DNA from: Flavobacterium branchiarum | GTDB taxonomy: Bacteria > Bacteroidota > Bacteroidia > Flavobacteriales > Flavobacteriaceae | Direction of reading: 5' to 3' | DNA length: 64,000 nt | NCBI RefSeq assembly: GCF_030409845.1 | Contig: NZ_JAUFQQ010000005.1 | Coordinates: 1,550,001-1,614,000 of the forward strand | In this document: positions 35,078-44,200 of the stretch, one piece after another | How positions within the stretch are numbered: position 1 is the first letter of the stretch | Layout: each line of letters opens with the position of its first letter | The notes under the pieces: model-generated | The model's database searches: none | What the model saw: only the letters and a program-made list of their open reading frames with translations | Told to the model about the DNA's origin: nothing | Program-made: the position numbers and the translations under genes

Positions 35078-35161
35078 CAAAAAAGCCTTCACATCACTGT
35101 AAAGGCTTGATTTTATTAGTGGTCCCACCTGGGCTCGAACCAGGGACCACCTGATTATGAG
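35078..35161. repeat. att copy between islands B and C
   Basis: Terminator hairpin AAAAGCCTTCACA / TGTAAAGGCTT (35080-35107) followed by the tRNA 3' half (35120-35161, minus sense) up to ATTATGAG, after which the sequence diverges. It matches 61039-61117 nearly base for base, including the linker GATTTTATTAG. Confidence 0.88.
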
Positions 35162-35275
35162 ATAGACTATTAACTTTTGCATTCAATTGCATATAGCTTC
35201 AAAGCTATTGTTTTACAGCTGTTTATCATTTTTAAAAAATATTTTTGCTTCATCCAGTTTCACAATCTGCACTCA

Positions 35276-35296
35276 TTTGTTGTACGTATGTTGAAC
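35276..35296. promoter_or_regulatory. Integrase arm-type site, left end of island C
   Basis: TTTGTTGTACGTATGTTGAA plus one base matches TTTGTTGTACATATATTGTA plus one base at 61004-61024 with three differences. It is just upstream of the chosen integrase start. Confidence 0.5.
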
Positions 35297-35313
35297 TTTT
35301 AAAAATATTAAAA

Positions 35314-36540
35314 ATGAAAGCTAGTGTGAAAATCATCCTAAAAAAGACAATGCTTAACGACGGCACTTTACCTGTCAATTTAAGAATAACCATTGATAGA
35401 AAATCGAAATTCTACAAAACACCTTACAATACTTTACCAAAATTTTGGAATGACAAAGCAGGCGAATTTACATCTAAATTCCCAAATTATTTACAATGCA
35501 ATCGAATATTAAATTCAATAAAACAAGATGCTTCGAAAATATTAGATATAATGATTGAGGAAGGACATAACTTTTCCCTAGAATCGTTTGACTCACTTTT
35601 TAGACCTGAGGAAGTTAAAAAATTAAACTTTATTGCTTATTTCGAAGAAAGAAAGCTTCAATTAAAAGAATCTGGAAAAATAAGTTCCAGCAGTTCCTAT
35701 CGTGACACTATCTCTGCTCTTACGAGATTTAAACCAACAACTACAACTTATGATTTCACAAAAATCAATTACGATTTTCTAATAGCTTTTGAATCCTACT
35801 TGCGAGCTCATGGCTGTAACGATGGTGGAATTGGTGTATATATGCGAAATATTAGAGCGATTTATAACTCAGCAATAAAATCTAAAATTGTTTCTAACGA
35901 GTTTTATCCTTTTAAAGATTATGTAATTTCTAAATTGAAATCAAGCAAAGTAAAGAAAGCTTTAAATAAAGAGGATTTACAATTATTATTAGACTATGAC
36001 ATATCTGAAAATAAAGAGGGTGCAAAAGCATTGTATGCTTATCTATTTAGTTTTTACTGTCGAGGCATGAATTTCACTGATTTGGCCGAATTAAAATGGG
36101 AAGAAGTTGATTTAAGCAACTTTTCTTATGTTAGAAATAAAACCGGAATAAAATTAAATGTAAAAATTCCTGACAATAATTACATGAGAAACATTCTAAA
36201 CTACTTTAAAATTTATCGCCCATTTGATACCGATTATATTTTCCCAATTTTAGACAAAGATGAAAAGCTATACACAAAAGAAGAATTGAGAGATAGAAAA
36301 AAAAGTGTTTTAAATTATTATGGAAAACTTCTCAACACTATTGCACTTCAATGTGGAATCAAAAACAAAGTAACTTTTTATACTGCCAGACATACTTTTG
36401 CAACCTTATCTTTAAAAAAAGGTATCAATACCGTCATGATTAAACAAGCCCTAGGACATCAATCCATTAAAACTACCGAAACTTATCTAGAAGATTTCAA
36501 TACAACAGAGCTAGATTTTGCCTTTGAGAACTTAATCTAA
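35314..36540 (+). CDS. Tyrosine recombinase (integrase) of island C
   Basis: A predicted 408-residue integrase related to, but distinct from, that of island B. N-terminal arm-binding strand region (ASVKIILKKTMLNDGTLPVN), core-binding domain (about 105-200), catalytic Arg in AYLFSFYCRGMNFTDLAE, Lys in VRNKTGIK, H-x-x-R box TFYTARHTFATL, HQSIKTTE and nucleophile Tyr in TETYLED. The ATG at 35314 is chosen because upstream sequence holds the arm site. It lies next to the att copy at 35.1 kb. Confidence 0.93.
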   Translation: MKASVKIILKKTMLNDGTLPVNLRITIDRKSKFYKTPYNTLPKFWNDKAGEFTSKFPNYLQCNRILNSIKQDASKILDIMIEEGHNFSLESFDSLFRPEEVKKLNFIAYFEERKLQLKESGKISSSSSYRDTISALTRFKPTTTTYDFTKINYDFLIAFESYLRAHGCNDGGIGVYMRNIRAIYNSAIKSKIVSNEFYPFKDYVISKLKSSKVKKALNKEDLQLLLDYDISENKEGAKALYAYLFSFYCRGMNFTDLAELKWEEVDLSNFSYVRNKTGIKLNVKIPDNNYMRNILNYFKIYRPFDTDYIFPILDKDEKLYTKEELRDRKKSVLNYYGKLLNTIALQCGIKNKVTFYTARHTFATLSLKKGINTVMIKQALGHQSIKTTETYLEDFNTTELDFAFENLI

Positions 36541-36614
36541 AATTATTGAAACTTTATAATCCACGGTTTTTTCCTTTATAATTTTCACAAAGAAAAAAAA
36601 AGAAAAAAAAAAGA

Positions 36615-36638
36615 AAGTCCTCACATTAGTGGAGGTTT
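36615..36638 (+). terminator. Terminator after island C integrase
   Basis: CCTCAC / GTGGAGG hairpin with ATTA loop, 75 bp past the integrase stop and preceded by A-runs. Moderate strength. Confidence 0.5.
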
Positions 36639-36859
36639 CAAAATAAGTCAAGTTTTTTCGAAAAAATACTACCTCAATAGTTTTCAAGAATAGAAAGTGT
36701 GATTGTATTCTGAAGAGTAGTCATGAAAATATGCAGGTGGAGATTTTTTCGAAAACCCGCAGGGCTTGAACTTTACTTTTCGAAACCAGAACTTAGCTTT
36801 ACTTTCTTTTTTTATTTTTTTTTAGCACGATGTTCTTGATTTACTTTTTCGGAAAAGCT

Positions 36860-37405
36860 CTTATGAAAATAGCAATCAAACATCCCCAAGCACCGCAAGG
36901 AGCAAAAGAAAGCGACACTCCCTTTTTCGAGGCAAGGAACTTTTTCTTGCGACAATCGAACCCCACCATAGATGCGGAGGTACAAAGCAAAACGAAGCGG
37001 ATATAAGCGTGAAACGGCGGGGTAACTATATAATCAGCCTCGCTTTTTCTGCGGGACGTTCTTTATTCAAATGCAAAGTGATAACGGAGCAATCGCTGAA
37101 AAAACTAGGGCGACAGATATAATACTTCTGAATGTAATGGAGCAGAGCCTCCGGAGAGAAATGAAATGAAGCTGTATTGTGGATGTAATAGCCCCGCCGA
37201 ACGCAGGAAGTGACCGTGTGAAGATGAGGACGAGGAAGCGTAGTGGTGGCTTGCCCATTTTCAGAGCTGGCCAACGCTATACTAACGAGTGGACTGCAGA
37301 ATGGAGGAAGGAGGTTTTTTCTGCCGACGACCGACTGGAGCAGCCGAACGGAACAAAGCGAACGACCGGAGAGAGACCGCTTTATTGCCCGTTATTTCGT
37401 TAGGC
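36860..37405. other. GC-richer non-coding segment of foreign character
   Basis: Within an 875-bp gene-free stretch, this part is clearly richer in G and C than its surroundings (for example CCCCGCCGAACGCAGGAAGT). Several short overlapping frames exist but none has a family signature or start context. It may be a relic of another conjugative element or an unrecognised structured RNA. Confidence 0.4.
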
Positions 37406-37416
37406 CTTTTTATTCT

Positions 37417-38298
37417 TTATTGTAATATAATTTTAGTTTTGGTTGTTTTGTTTTCTCCTTTAGGAAATATTAAAACAAAAGCATTGTATGTATTGTCAAA
37501 ATAGTGATATGTAAAGTCAACGTCTCCATTAAGGGTTTTTAGATTAATGGTACCATTTGTTTTCCACTTCTTTTTTAAAAAAAGATGGTCTCTAATAAAT
37601 TCCCATTTGTAACCAAAATTTTCTGGCCATTCAATTGAGCCAAAATTGTTTAAGAATGATTCTGAGTGAAATGCATTTCTAAAATCACCATTTGCGACTC
37701 TACCTTTCTCTGATAAATTTTTAAGAACTAGTAAGCCACATCTAAATTTAGAATTCTCTACATAACGTCTAAAAGTTGCATGAACAGAAGCTCCAAAATA
37801 ATTAGACAATTGCATTACAGAAGGCATTCCTAATTCAAATTTCTTAATTTCATTATCAAAACGGTCGCACTGAAAAAGAGTTACAGAAGCAAAATAATTT
37901 GCTTCATTCTCAAATTCTTCTTGAGTGTCTGGATCTAATGTCTCATCATCATCAAGGAATTCTAAGATTTTATTTTGCCAAGGGAGAACATTGTGACCCG
38001 TCTCATGTAAAGTAACAAAATTTTGTCTGGAGATAATTTGATTCATATCGAGATAAATCACTTTTTCTTTGCGATCTAAAAACCCTCTAATTTTTGACAA
38101 ACCAGATTTAAGTACGTCAGAAAAAAGAGAAGTTTTATATTTCTTTTCTAATGATTTTAAATCAATACCTCCCGCAATATAAAGTTCCGAATATTGAACA
38201 ATTTTATCAACAGGAGTTGGAAATACATCAAGTGCTTTAGAAGATTTTAGGATGTCTAAAGAAATATTTTCAATATCTTTTTTAGAGTGTAGTGTCAT
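37417..38298 (-). CDS. ImmA/IrrE-family metallopeptidase
   Basis: A 293-residue zinc peptidase. The catalytic motif HETGH (about residues 93-97, FVTLHETGHNVLPW) is followed by the third ligand region EEFENEANYFASVTL (about 128-142), the ImmA/IrrE layout. These proteases usually cut a partner XRE repressor in response to stress. The partner gene overlaps its start by 17 bp. Residues 200-293 are an extra C-terminal part of unknown role. No prophage genes are nearby, so it probably controls island genes. Confidence 0.9.
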   Translation of the reverse strand: MTLHSKKDIENISLDILKSSKALDVFPTPVDKIVQYSELYIAGGIDLKSLEKKYKTSLFSDVLKSGLSKIRGFLDRKEKVIYLDMNQIISRQNFVTLHETGHNVLPWQNKILEFLDDDETLDPDTQEEFENEANYFASVTLFQCDRFDNEIKKFELGMPSVMQLSNYFGASVHATFRRYVENSKFRCGLLVLKNLSEKGRVANGDFRNAFHSESFLNNFGSIEWPENFGYKWEFIRDHLFLKKKWKTNGTINLKTLNGDVDFTYHYFDNTYNAFVLIFPKGENKTTKTKIILQ

Positions 38299-38647
38299 TA
38301 TCTTTCTTATATTTTAAGAATTTAATAAAATCTACCACTTCTTTTTCTTCTTCTTCTGATAGCTTGTCTTTGTAAAAAGCAATTTCTCTTTCTAGTAAAG
38401 ATTGTTTTGGTTTTGTTTCAGAATTTTCGCTTTTCTCAATAATACCCGAAGCATACAATAAAACATTTAAATCAATTTTATAAACATTCGCTAATTTATA
38501 AAGTATACTAGCTGAAGGTTTTTTAATTTTATCATTCTCTAACTGACTTAAGTAAGCATTAGATATACCGGTAGCAAGTTCTACGTCTCGAAGAGTTAAA
38601 GAGACGTTTTCTCTTGTATTCTTCAAGGTTTTACCTAAAGTTTCCAT
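38282..38647 (-). CDS. XRE-family repressor paired with ImmA-like peptidase
   Basis: A 121-residue regulator with HTH at residues 5-62 (LGKTLKNTRENVSLTLRDVE, then TGISNAYLSQLENDKIKKPS). The C-terminal 75-121 is acidic and helical, ending EEEEKEVVDFIKFLKYK, a probable dimerisation or peptidase-sensing tail. It is transcribed first, overlapping the peptidase gene. The upstream direct repeats at 38681-38739 are probable operators. Its promoter region is shared with the divergent multi-ubiquitin operon. Confidence 0.9.
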   Translation of the reverse strand: METLGKTLKNTRENVSLTLRDVELATGISNAYLSQLENDKIKKPSASILYKLANVYKIDLNVLLYASGIIEKSENSETKPKQSLLEREIAFYKDKLSEEEEKEVVDFIKFLKYKKDNDTTL

Positions 38648-38680
38648 GATTAAATTTTTTACAAAGTTACTTAAAAATTA

Positions 38681-38739
38681 ATTATATCAAAACCTTTGCT
38701 AATTATTTTTAGAAATTATATCAAAAAGCTTGCTAAGTA
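38681..38739. promoter_or_regulatory. Direct-repeat operators upstream of XRE/ImmA
   Basis: ATTATATCAAAACCTTTGCT (38681-38700) and ATTATATCAAAAAGCTTGCT (38715-38734) are near-identical and offset by 34 bp. Each ends in a TTGCTAA motif. They lie 34-92 bp before the XRE start. Confidence 0.6.
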
Positions 38740-38807
38740 AATTTAGATTTTATACATTTGTAATGTAAAAATAGATAAATAAAAAAGACTAAATAGATAA
38801 ATAAAAA

Positions 38808-38903
38808 AACCCAATCAAACTTGGCGGTCATGATTGGGTTATAGGGAATAAGTTTTTCGACGACTTTCAAATACTTAGGCTTATCACCTCAGTATCCCTC
38901 TGT
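38808..38903 (+). ncRNA. Candidate structured leader RNA of the multi-ubiquitin operon
   Basis: AACCCAATCA pairs with TGATTGGGTT (38808-38840). Then AGGGAATA pairs with TATCCCT around an inner ATAAG / CTTAT stem (about 38843-38901). The two adjacent stems precede the multi-ubiquitin gene by about 140 nt and follow no plus-strand gene, so this is not a simple terminator. Family unknown. Confidence 0.4.
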
Positions 38904-39040
38904 TTTGTTGTGTAAATCTAATACGTTTTTTAATAAAAACAAATTTTTAGCAACAAAAACCGCTTGAAACTCATAACTCCAAGAGTTTTTAAAGGATTAG
39001 GAGTGTTAAATTTTTTTAAAAATTAAAAAAACACTGTATT

Positions 39041-39736
39041 ATGAATACAAAAATAGACGGTCAGGATGACCATAGTAAAAGACCTTCGTTAGAATTGATT
39101 ATTGAAGGGAAAAAGTTTCAGTGGTTTGAACAGTATATTACTGGCAAACAATTAAAAGAATTGAGAGGGCTTCCTCTTGATTGTGAATTATTTTTAGATA
39201 TTATTGAACCTTGGAAAGATGATGCTATATTGAATGATGAAGTTGTTGACTTAGCAAGATCTGGAATTGAGCAATTTTATGTCAAGCAGAAATTAAAGTA
39301 CTCTATTGATGGGAAAAACTTTGAAACTGATAAGCAGTATATTAAAGGTTCTCAAATTAGGAGACAAGGCAATATTCCTGATGATTATCAAATCTTTTTG
39401 GATAATAAACAGCCATGGCAGGATGATTTAATTGAAGATGATGAAATCGTTGACTTGGCCAGACCAGGTAAAGAGAAATTTTATTCAAAAGAAAAGCCAT
39501 TTTCAGTAGAACTTGTTGTCAATCTTAAGCCAAAACCTTGGACAGAAAAGACTATTAGTTTTGAGCAAGTCATTGCATTAGCTTATGGCAATTATGATCC
39601 AAATCCGGGGAAAGGTTACACGGTTACTTACGACAGAGGGCCTCATCAAAATCCAGAAGGAACGATGGTAAAAGGACAATCAGTATTTGTTAAACATAAA
39701 ATGATATTCAATGTCAAACAAACTGATAAATCGTAG
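39041..39736 (+). CDS. Multi-ubiquitin-like protein
   Basis: A 231-residue protein of three ubiquitin-like units. Unit 1 (about 17-80: LELIIEGKKFQWFEQYITGK to VVDLARSGIEQFY) and unit 2 (about 85-150: LKYSIDGKNFETDKQYIKGS to VDLARPGKEKFY) are clear repeats. Unit 3 (about 155-231) is the longer C-terminal form with VIALAYGNYDPNPGKGYTVT. This is the Multi_ubiq family, encoded with E1-like enzymes in predicted bacterial ubiquitin-like conjugation operons. No terminal Gly-Gly is present (it ends QTDKS). It overlaps the E1 gene by 26 bp. Confidence 0.85.
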   Translation: MNTKIDGQDDHSKRPSLELIIEGKKFQWFEQYITGKQLKELRGLPLDCELFLDIIEPWKDDAILNDEVVDLARSGIEQFYVKQKLKYSIDGKNFETDKQYIKGSQIRRQGNIPDDYQIFLDNKQPWQDDLIEDDEIVDLARPGKEKFYSKEKPFSVELVVNLKPKPWTEKTISFEQVIALAYGNYDPNPGKGYTVTYDRGPHQNPEGTMVKGQSVFVKHKMIFNVKQTDKS

Positions 39737-40886
39737 TACAGACTTAAAACGTCTTCGAGATGAAGGTTATGAAATTGAGGTAAGAGGTGGACATTTAATT
39801 GTCCACCACATACCTTATATTAATAGTAACCGAGAGGTAAAAATAGGCAAGCTTATTTCTACCCTTTTGATGAGCAATGAAGTTACCTTGAAACCAGATA
39901 ATCATGTTATCAATTTTATGGGAGAACACCCATGTAACAACGATGGTAGTATTATAACTTCTATTCAACACGTTGCTGTTAATCAACAATTGTTTAATGA
40001 TATAATTTTGAATCACTCTTTTTCAAATAGACCACCAAACGGTTATGATAATTATTATGACAAAGTAACACGTTATGTTGAATTGATAATTGCTCCTGCA
40101 AAATCGATTGATCCCAAGGTTACTGCAACTACGTTTAGAGTCATGGAATGCAGTGAAGAAGAATCGGTGTTTCGATATTTAGATACGAATTCCAGCAGGG
40201 CGAATATTAATTTTATAAATGAAAAATTTAAAGGCCAACGAATAGGGATTATTGGATTGGGTGGTACCGGATCTTATATTTTAGATCAAGTAGCCAAAAC
40301 TCCTGTAGATGAAATACTCCTGTTTGACAATGATGAATTTTTGCTACACAATGCTTTTAGAGCACCCGGCGCACCAACTATTAAAATATTGAATGAGCAA
40401 CAAATGAAAGTAGATTATTTTGCTTCTATTTATTCTAATATGCGCAGAGGAATTATCCCATACGCAGAAAAGATAACCGAACAAAACATTGAACTACTTA
40501 AAAGATTATCATTTGTGTTTATTTGTATTGATAGCAACAGTGCAAGAGGTATGATAATTTCGCATCTTAAAAAATTTCAGATTCCATTTATAGATGTTGG
40601 TCTTGGCGTTGAAATTGTTGAGGATAGTCTTGCTGCCATTTTAAGAACAACACTTGGCACTCCATCAAAACATGATCATATATTCGATAGGATTGGAACC
40701 GTTGATACGGACGACAATGAATATTCCACCAATATTCAAATTGCCGATCTTAACGCTATGAATGCATTACTGGCTGTTTTAAAGTGGAAAAAACTCAATG
40801 GTTTTTATAAGGATTTAAAAGAAGAGCATCATAGTACTTACACTGTAAATACCGGACAATTATTAAACGATGATTATACAACATAA
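39711..40886 (+). CDS. E1-like ThiF-family adenylyltransferase with DUF6791-like N-terminus
   Basis: A 391-residue enzyme expected to adenylate the C-terminus of the ubiquitin-like protein. The first 150 residues (RGGHLIVHHIPYINSNREVK, FMGEHPCNNDG) match the N-terminal domain, DUF6791 as I recall it, seen in E1s of this operon type; its HP-x-N pattern loosely resembles the E2 fold. The ThiF domain has the nucleotide loop IGLGGTGSYILD (GLGGTG at 182-187), LLFDNDEF for Mg-ATP, and FICIDSNSARG. It overlaps both neighbours (26 and 17 bp), so the three genes are translated together. Confidence 0.85.
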   Translation: MSNKLINRSTDLKRLRDEGYEIEVRGGHLIVHHIPYINSNREVKIGKLISTLLMSNEVTLKPDNHVINFMGEHPCNNDGSIITSIQHVAVNQQLFNDIILNHSFSNRPPNGYDNYYDKVTRYVELIIAPAKSIDPKVTATTFRVMECSEEESVFRYLDTNSSRANINFINEKFKGQRIGIIGLGGTGSYILDQVAKTPVDEILLFDNDEFLLHNAFRAPGAPTIKILNEQQMKVDYFASIYSNMRRGIIPYAEKITEQNIELLKRLSFVFICIDSNSARGMIISHLKKFQIPFIDVGLGVEIVEDSLAAILRTTLGTPSKHDHIFDRIGTVDTDDNEYSTNIQIADLNAMNALLAVLKWKKLNGFYKDLKEEHHSTYTVNTGQLLNDDYTT

Positions 40887-41223
40887 GTTTATTGAATTTG
40901 TACCAGACGTTTTAGAGGATGGAGTCCTTTATATCTCTGTCGAGTATTGTTCGGCGATACACAAATGTGTTTGCGGTTGTGGGAACCAAGTGGTAACGCC
41001 GCTATCTCCTACTGACTGGCAACTTACTTTTGATGGAAAAAATGTTTCACTAAGCCCTTCTATTGGCAACTGGAATTTTGATTGCAAGTCTCATTACTGG
41101 ATCAGGAAAAATAAAATTGTTTTTGCCAGATTGTGGACTGATGAAGAAATTAAAGAAGGCAGAGAAAAGGATAAAAAATTGAAAAAAAAATACTTTTTCA
41201 GCTGGAAAAAAAAGAAAAAATGA
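40870..41223 (+). CDS. DUF6527-like Cys-rich protein
   Basis: A 117-residue protein with a Cys cluster HKCVCGCGNQVVTPLSPTDW and SLSPSIGNWNFDCKSHYWIR, i.e. several Cys and a His that could bind zinc. This matches the DUF6527 family found next to multi-ubiquitin and E1 genes. The basic Lys-rich tail (EKDKKLKKKYFFSWKKKKK) may bind nucleic acid or membrane. Its role in conjugation or deconjugation is unknown; no JAB-type peptidase is encoded here, so it might fill that place. Confidence 0.75.
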   Translation: MIIQHKFIEFVPDVLEDGVLYISVEYCSAIHKCVCGCGNQVVTPLSPTDWQLTFDGKNVSLSPSIGNWNFDCKSHYWIRKNKIVFARLWTDEEIKEGREKDKKLKKKYFFSWKKKKK

Positions 41224-41236
41224 TTCTTTTGGCAAA

Positions 41237-41268
41237 GAAAAAACAGGCTATAAAAAGCCTGTTTTTTT
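41237..41268. terminator. Bidirectional terminator between multi-ubiquitin and hsd operons
   Basis: AAAAAACAGGCT / AGCCTGTTTTTTT hairpin between convergent genes, with T-runs in both directions. Confidence 0.9.
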
Positions 41269-41286
41269 TATTAGGACAGATAAATA

Positions 41287-44200
41287 TTATTTGTAATCAA
41301 TTAAACTTCTCTCAAAATCGTCACACATTTGATTTAGAATATCCTTTGTTTCCCTTTTGAAAAAATCTCCTAAATCTTTATTCATAATCGTGTATTTGCG
41401 GTATAATTTATTAAAATCGATATAGATTTCTTCTTGTGAGAATGCCGAACCACCATCTTTAATTTTTGCTATTAACCGTTTACCCATTTCATCTGCTCTG
41501 ATGAAATCAAAAAAAGTGTCAATCTTACTTTCAAAGTCTACAATCAATTCTGCTACAGCTTCTTCTTCTTGATTGCGTTTTTCAATTACTTTTAAAATAT
41601 TGTATTTGAATTTGTTTTCGCCGTATTCACCATTAGGTTCACCAAGTACCTTTGGTTTTATATCCTTAACCACATAATCTTGAGGAGCAACAATTCCTAT
41701 TTTGTTATCAAAATATATTTCTACATCATCAATAACTTCATTGTCTTTATTGATTTGACTGTAAATAATATTGAATTTACGCCAGAATTGTAGAAATAAT
41801 TCCTCACTATACTTTTTGTCTAATTCAATTACAAACTCTATTAGGTTTAAAATTTTGAAATAAGCACTAACTATTTTTTTAAGTTTTTTTGCTTCTTTCT
41901 TTTCATTAGTTATAAATCTTGTAAAATCATTATCAATTTCCAAAATAATGTTTATATCAGCATTTGTAGTATTATATTCTTGGAAGGATTTAAAATGTTT
42001 TTTAAATAAATCATTCTCTTTTAATTCCTTTAAATATATTTCTAATTTCTCTTCGTCTCCTAATGGGTCAAAATCTGATACTACTACATTACTAAAATGC
42101 TCAAAAGCCAATTTGATGTTTTTTACATTGACATTCTTATACGACAAATCAATAATCTTGCAATCGTTTTTATACTTGGTGGTTCTGTTTACTCTTGAAA
42201 TAGTTTGAATAGCATTAATACCTCTAATTTCTTTGTCTAAAAATAGTGTATGTAATTTAGGTTCATCAAAACCAGTTTGTAATTTATCAACAACGATTAT
42301 TAAACCATTTTTGGCTAATTTGAAATTTTGTAGTACTTGTTTTTCGCTTAAACCATCATTTACACTATTACTACTTGGTTGGTCTTGACTGTCAGAATAC
42401 ACAATATAAATTGGTGCATCTTTAAACCTTTCATATTTCTTTTGTTCAACTAATGCTTTATATTGCTTATCGATTAACCTTTTATACTTGATAGCGTTTG
42501 GAATTGATGATACAGCCAACATTGCTTTACCAGTTCCTCTAATATTGTGATACACCGTTGTAACTAATCTTTCTGAAATGAATTTTGCAATAGCTTCTAT
42601 TCTTTGCGGATTGGAATAGATTTTCTTTTTACGGATGGCATATTTTTTACCTTCTTCATCTATTCCTGTATCTGTACCATCTGGAATTTCTTCATAACCC
42701 ATTGACATTTCAAATCCTTCTAATTCATTATCTGGAATTTCAAAATACATTTTGGCAGATACCGGCACAATACCTTTTATTGGATTTAAAATGAAACCAT
42801 CTTCAATGGCTTCTTTCATTGTATAGCTATCAAATGGTATCCATATTTTCTCGGCTTCGGCATATTTATTATATTCTCCAAAACGAGCTAATGTATGATC
42901 GCTTGGTGTTGCTGTAAAACCAATTATCAAATTCTTTTTATTGGTTGTTGCCTGGTATTGTTTGTTAGTATCAAAACTACTTTGTAATTCATCAAAAACA
43001 CTAATCATTTCTTCGTGTTGTGCTCCGCTATTGCTTCTGTGTATTTCATCAATTAAAAAAGCTATTCTTAATTTTGAAAGCTTTGTAGTAACTTCATCAT
43101 CTAAAATATCTTTTACTGTAGCAAACTTTTGAACATTGACAACAATTACTCTTTTATCGCTACTCAAAGCAGTCATAAAACTTTTTTTGTCTGAAGCTTC
43201 AAGGAACATTCCTTTTTGAATGTTCATATTGTGAAGCATGGTATCTAATTGGTCACGAAGCTGTAATCTATCAACAACTAACATTACTTTATCGTAAACA
43301 TAGTTTCCCTCTTTGCGATAATCTTTTAATTGTAAAGCTGTCCAACCAATAATATTACTTTTTCCAAATCCTGCTGCATATTGCAATAGTAATGAATAGA
43401 CATTTTTATTGTTTTGATATTTTTGCCTTTTGGTAATTAAATCTTTTATTTGATTGTCACCTAATCCTTTTAATTTTAGTTCGTTTTCGAGTTTTGTGAT
43501 AAAATAATCAGGTTCGTTTTCGTGTTCCAAAAACTCATTGATTTTATTAATTATTTTATCTGTACCAAATTTTTGTTTTGGTCTTGGACTTATTAAACGC
43601 CCATCATTGTGCTTGTATTCTTTGGTTTTACTTCCTTCTTTTTTAACTAATTCACGCTCTATAAAATTGTAATAGAGAATTTCTTTCTCAATCATTTTTT
43701 TATCGTACAATGCCTTGAAAACCTCTTCAAACTTATTTAGTTTATCGGCTTCTTTGTTTAAAAGTGGATATGGTTTAAAATCTTTTAAAACCTTTTTATT
43801 GTAGTTTTCAAAATCATAATCGCCAGTAGCAACCGTAGCTTTTATTTCTTCAAATTGATTGGAAATGTTTCTAATTACATAGGTTTCATTAATATCTGTT
43901 GAAGTTATGTGAATTGCCTTTTCAAATATTTTTAGGAAATCTTTTTTGATGCTTTGCGATAGGTCATTTCCATCTGCAATTTGTAAATATTCCTGAACTG
44001 CCGAAAGATAATCTTTAGCTACTTTTTTTCTGCCGTTTGTTTTAGCATTTTGATTGTTCCAATTGCTTTTTAACTCACTATATCCCAGAAAAATACCATT
44101 CAAGAAAAAGGATAAATCAGGACGAAAAGAAAATCGAGGTTTACCATCGTATTTAAAAGTATAAGGCAACTCTTGAACTATAGAAAATACATTCTCTTCA

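Noticed and set aside
37026..37504. Several overlapping short frames on both strands
   Set aside because: They overlap one another in the GC-rich patch, lack recognisable domains and start context, and vary freely in frame.
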